The notes under the pieces: generated by a model | Database searches by the model: none | The model's input: only the letters and a program-made list of their open reading frames with translations | Told to the model about the DNA's origin: nothing | In this document: one piece after another, positions 6,390 to 8,466 of the stretch | How the letters are laid out: every line of letters starts with the position of its first letter | How positions within the stretch are numbered: the first letter of the stretch is position 1 | NCBI GenBank assembly: GCA_029779385.1 | Contig: JAKPAQ010000304.1 | Coordinates: 1-8,466, forward strand | Reading direction: 5' to 3' | Length of the DNA: 8,466 bases | Source of the DNA: Actinomycetes bacterium | GTDB lineage: Bacteria; Actinomycetota; Actinomycetes; Propionibacteriales; Nocardioidaceae | Made by a program: the position numbers and the translations under genes

Positions 6390-8466
6390 TCATCGCACCC
6401 GGATGCTGATCGTGGTCGATGCCGACCCGGTCGTCTGCGCAGAACCGACGTAGATGGCGCGGATCTTCGCGTTGCCCTTCTTCGACAGTCGGATTTTCGC
6501 GCTGGCCTTGCCGCCGCGAATCGAGACCGTCTTTAGGACTCGCTTGCCCTGGACGAACTGGATCGAGCCGGTCGGCTGGTGTCCAGCCGCGGTGACCGTC
6601 GCGGTCAGCGTGACAGCCTTGCCCGCTTTGACCTTTGTGGCCGAGGCCTTGATGGCCGACTTGCTGGTCGCTTTGACGACCTGGAAGTTGACCACCGAAC
6701 TGGTCGACTCGGCTGCCAACGCCCCACCGGTGAACCGAGCAGTCAACTCGTGGCTGCCCACGGCCAGCTTCGGCAACTCGATGGATGCCTTCGAATCGGC
6801 GACCGATGCTGAGCCCAACACTTTGGTTCCAGCGAGCAGCTCAACCGTGCCGGCCGCAGCACCGGTGACAGTGACGGTCGCGGTGGCCTTGGCAGCGAAC
6901 TGAACCTTCGCATTCGACAGGCTCAACTCGGTGGTCGTGGCCAACTCTTCGCCAAAGGCCTTGGCTGCCGTGCCCAACCGCAGGAACACCGTCTCGCCGG
7001 TGGCGTCCTTGAGTCCGTCGTTGTCGGAGACGCCGTAAAGCTTGCCGTCAGCGGCAATCGTGAAGCCCTCTAGCTTCTCTTGGGTCCAGCCGTTGGTGGC
7101 CTTGAGTTGCGGCAGGACGTCGATCGCTAGCTTCTTGGTCAGGATCGGCAGTTCGCTGGTCGACGGGTCGGTGACTTTGCCATTGGCGGTTGGTACCGAG
7201 ACCGTATAGATCCGCTTGTTGCGCGCGGCCGGACCGTTGAGCTTGTCGCGCTCGATGACCGCGAAGGTGTGGTCGTTGATCGCGGTGATCTCCGAAAGGC
7301 CAACCCAATCGCCCGAACCACGCTGCGGCGCCTGCAACTTGTAGCCGTACCAGTGGAAGGTCTTGTCGCTCACGTCGTAGCGACCGATGCGGGTGATGTT
7401 CTCGCCCTCGAAGTCCTCCAGCGTCGTCAGGTTCGACCACAGCGGGCGCTGCATGACGAACCAGACGTGCTCGCCACCGGCGTCGGTGGTCGAGGTGACG
7501 CCTTCAAAGCCCCAGTTCTTCACCTTCGCCGCGATATCGCCAGGCAACGTCACCCGCTCTTGGATAGCGCCAGCGTCATCGGTGCGAACCAAAACGTTCT
7601 TGTCCCCGGTCGCGCCTTCAGAGGCCAGCCAGAAACCGCCCTGCGGGCGCTTGAACACGCCTTCGATGTCCAGCGGTGCCGGTTCGCCATTTTCGGTTAC
7701 CGGTACTTGCGCGGTGATCCGGGCCGGGGTACCCGAAACGTCCATCTTGAATAAGGTGCCGTTCTTGATGACCGAGTCCGCAGCCGTCCACAAAGTGGTG
7801 GCGCTGCTCGGGTCAGCCGAAAGCGCGCCGAGTGCCTGCCAGCCGATCGGCAAGCCGTCGACTTCGTCTGCCTCTACTGCGGTCGGTTGGGCTTTTCCGG
7901 GCTTGAACTCATAGAGGCCAACCGTGGCCCGGACGCCCTTGGCGGCGTCGTCGGTCTCGCTCGAGACTGCGAACAGGCCGCGCTCGGGGATCGCTAGGAG
8001 GCCTTCGGGTCCATTCGTGGCGGGCATGATCTGGACGAACTTCGGCGCGGCCGGGTCCGAAACCTCGTAGACGGCCACGAAGTTGCTGCGCTCCGAACCG
8101 ACGAAAACATAGGGCTTACCGTCGAACTCCGCAAACGTCAGGCCTTCTGGCTCTGAGCCCTTCTTGGCTGCCCGGTCGTCGTTGTAGAGACCGTGCTTGA
8201 TTGCCAAGCGCTCGAAGGTGTTGCCGGCGTCCCAGACGACGCTTCCGTTGGCGTCAAATACAGTCCAGCCGCGACTGCCGCCCTTCCAGTCACCCTCATT
8301 CGCGGTGGCCAGGTGGGTGTCGTTTACCCAGGCGATCGAGTCGGGTTCGCGCGGAACGGCCGGCAGGCTGTCGACCGGGTTGATGATGCCGTCCTTCTTG
8401 GCGTCGATACCGGTCAAGTCGACCGAGCCGGCGCTGAAAACCTTGTCGATCGCACCGGTCGCAGTG
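6390..8466 (-). CDS. Large secreted protein, partial: choice-of-anchor-I-like propeller, phytase-like esterase domain, two Ig-like domains
   Basis: The frame is open from the right edge to the TGA at 6392-6390, giving 691 visible residues. The true N-terminus lies outside, and the TTG at 8417 is not a credible start. Three regions follow in order. First, about 8465-7880 resembles the end of a choice-of-anchor I propeller: EPDSIAW, TANEGDW, EPEGLTF, FVGSERSNFVAVYEV, GPEGLLAI. Second, about 7870-6960 matches the phytase-like esterase family: LDIEGVFKRPQGGFWLASEG (7672-7613), WGFEGV, VMQRPLW, RIGRYDV, GDWVGLSEI, FAVIERD and KLEGFTI. Third, about 6930-6393 holds two bacterial Ig-like domains, the second with a TGSIQFVQGKRVL strand pattern. 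The tail is basic and Ser/Lys-rich, ending in RVR with no LPXTG motif or membrane anchor, so release or non-covalent wall binding is likely. Enzyme activity has not been firmly assigned in this family; calling it a phosphatase or phytase would be speculative. Confidence 0.85.
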   Translation of the reverse strand, partial: TATGAIDKVFSAGSVDLTGIDAKKDGIINPVDSLPAVPREPDSIAWVNDTHLATANEGDWKGGSRGWTVFDANGSVVWDAGNTFERLAIKHGLYNDDRAAKKGSEPEGLTFAEFDGKPYVFVGSERSNFVAVYEVSDPAAPKFVQIMPATNGPEGLLAIPERGLFAVSSETDDAAKGVRATVGLYEFKPGKAQPTAVEADEVDGLPIGWQALGALSADPSSATTLWTAADSVIKNGTLFKMDVSGTPARITAQVPVTENGEPAPLDIEGVFKRPQGGFWLASEGATGDKNVLVRTDDAGAIQERVTLPGDIAAKVKNWGFEGVTSTTDAGGEHVWFVMQRPLWSNLTTLEDFEGENITRIGRYDVSDKTFHWYGYKLQAPQRGSGDWVGLSEITAINDHTFAVIERDKLNGPAARNKRIYTVSVPTANGKVTDPSTSELPILTKKLAIDVLPQLKATNGWTQEKLEGFTIAADGKLYGVSDNDGLKDATGETVFLRLGTAAKAFGEELATTTELSLSNAKVQFAAKATATVTVTGAAAGTVELLAGTKVLGSASVADSKASIELPKLAVGSHELTARFTGGALAAESTSSVVNFQVVKATSKSAIKASATKVKAGKAVTLTATVTAAGHQPTGSIQFVQGKRVLKTVSIRGGKASAKIRLSKKGNAKIRAIYVGSAQTTGSASTTISIRVR

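Overview
The window looks like a chromosomal segment from a GC-rich actinobacterium. The evidence is the strong GC bias at third codon positions, frequent GTG starts, two apparent leaderless promoters, and the families present (siderophore-interacting protein, GH6 cellulase, Zmp1-like M13 peptidase). No mobile element, integrase, CRISPR array, tRNA or rRNA is visible, and coding density is high throughout. The genus cannot be named from the sequence alone.

Left block (1-3021, all minus strand, read right to left). First comes a secreted GH6 cellulase-type glycoside hydrolase. It is followed by a siderophore-interacting FAD/NAD(P)H oxidoreductase with its own leaderless-type promoter. Then, 35 bases on, comes a two-domain protein with an IspD-like cytidylyltransferase followed by a short-chain dehydrogenase, which runs off the left edge. 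Its domain order matches the Haemophilus Bcs1/Acs1 CDP-ribitol synthases, so it more likely makes a cell-surface polyol precursor than isoprenoids.

Control region (3022-3163). The gap between the divergent GH6 and M13 genes holds the most interesting non-coding signal. It contains a perfect TGTGA-N6-TCACA palindrome of the Crp/GlxR type. It also holds further TCACAT half-sites on an exact 9-base register. A TTCACA/TAGCCT promoter then leads directly into a GTG start with no Shine-Dalgarno sequence.

Right block (3164-6317, plus strand). A complete M13 zinc metallopeptidase with all catalytic residues overlaps by 20 bases a 12-TM major facilitator transporter. The two are probably co-transcribed and translationally coupled. 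A perfect 15-bp hairpin at 6325-6361 separates the transporter from the convergent last gene.

Right edge (6390-8466, minus strand, partial). This is the C-terminal part of a large extracellular protein. It has the end of a choice-of-anchor-I-like beta-propeller, then a phytase-like esterase domain, then two bacterial Ig-like domains. Its signal peptide would lie outside the window.

I see no coherent new multi-gene defence or biosynthetic system. The points worth following are the Crp-type control region, the Bcs1-like fusion, the peptidase-transporter overlap, and the mosaic secreted protein.
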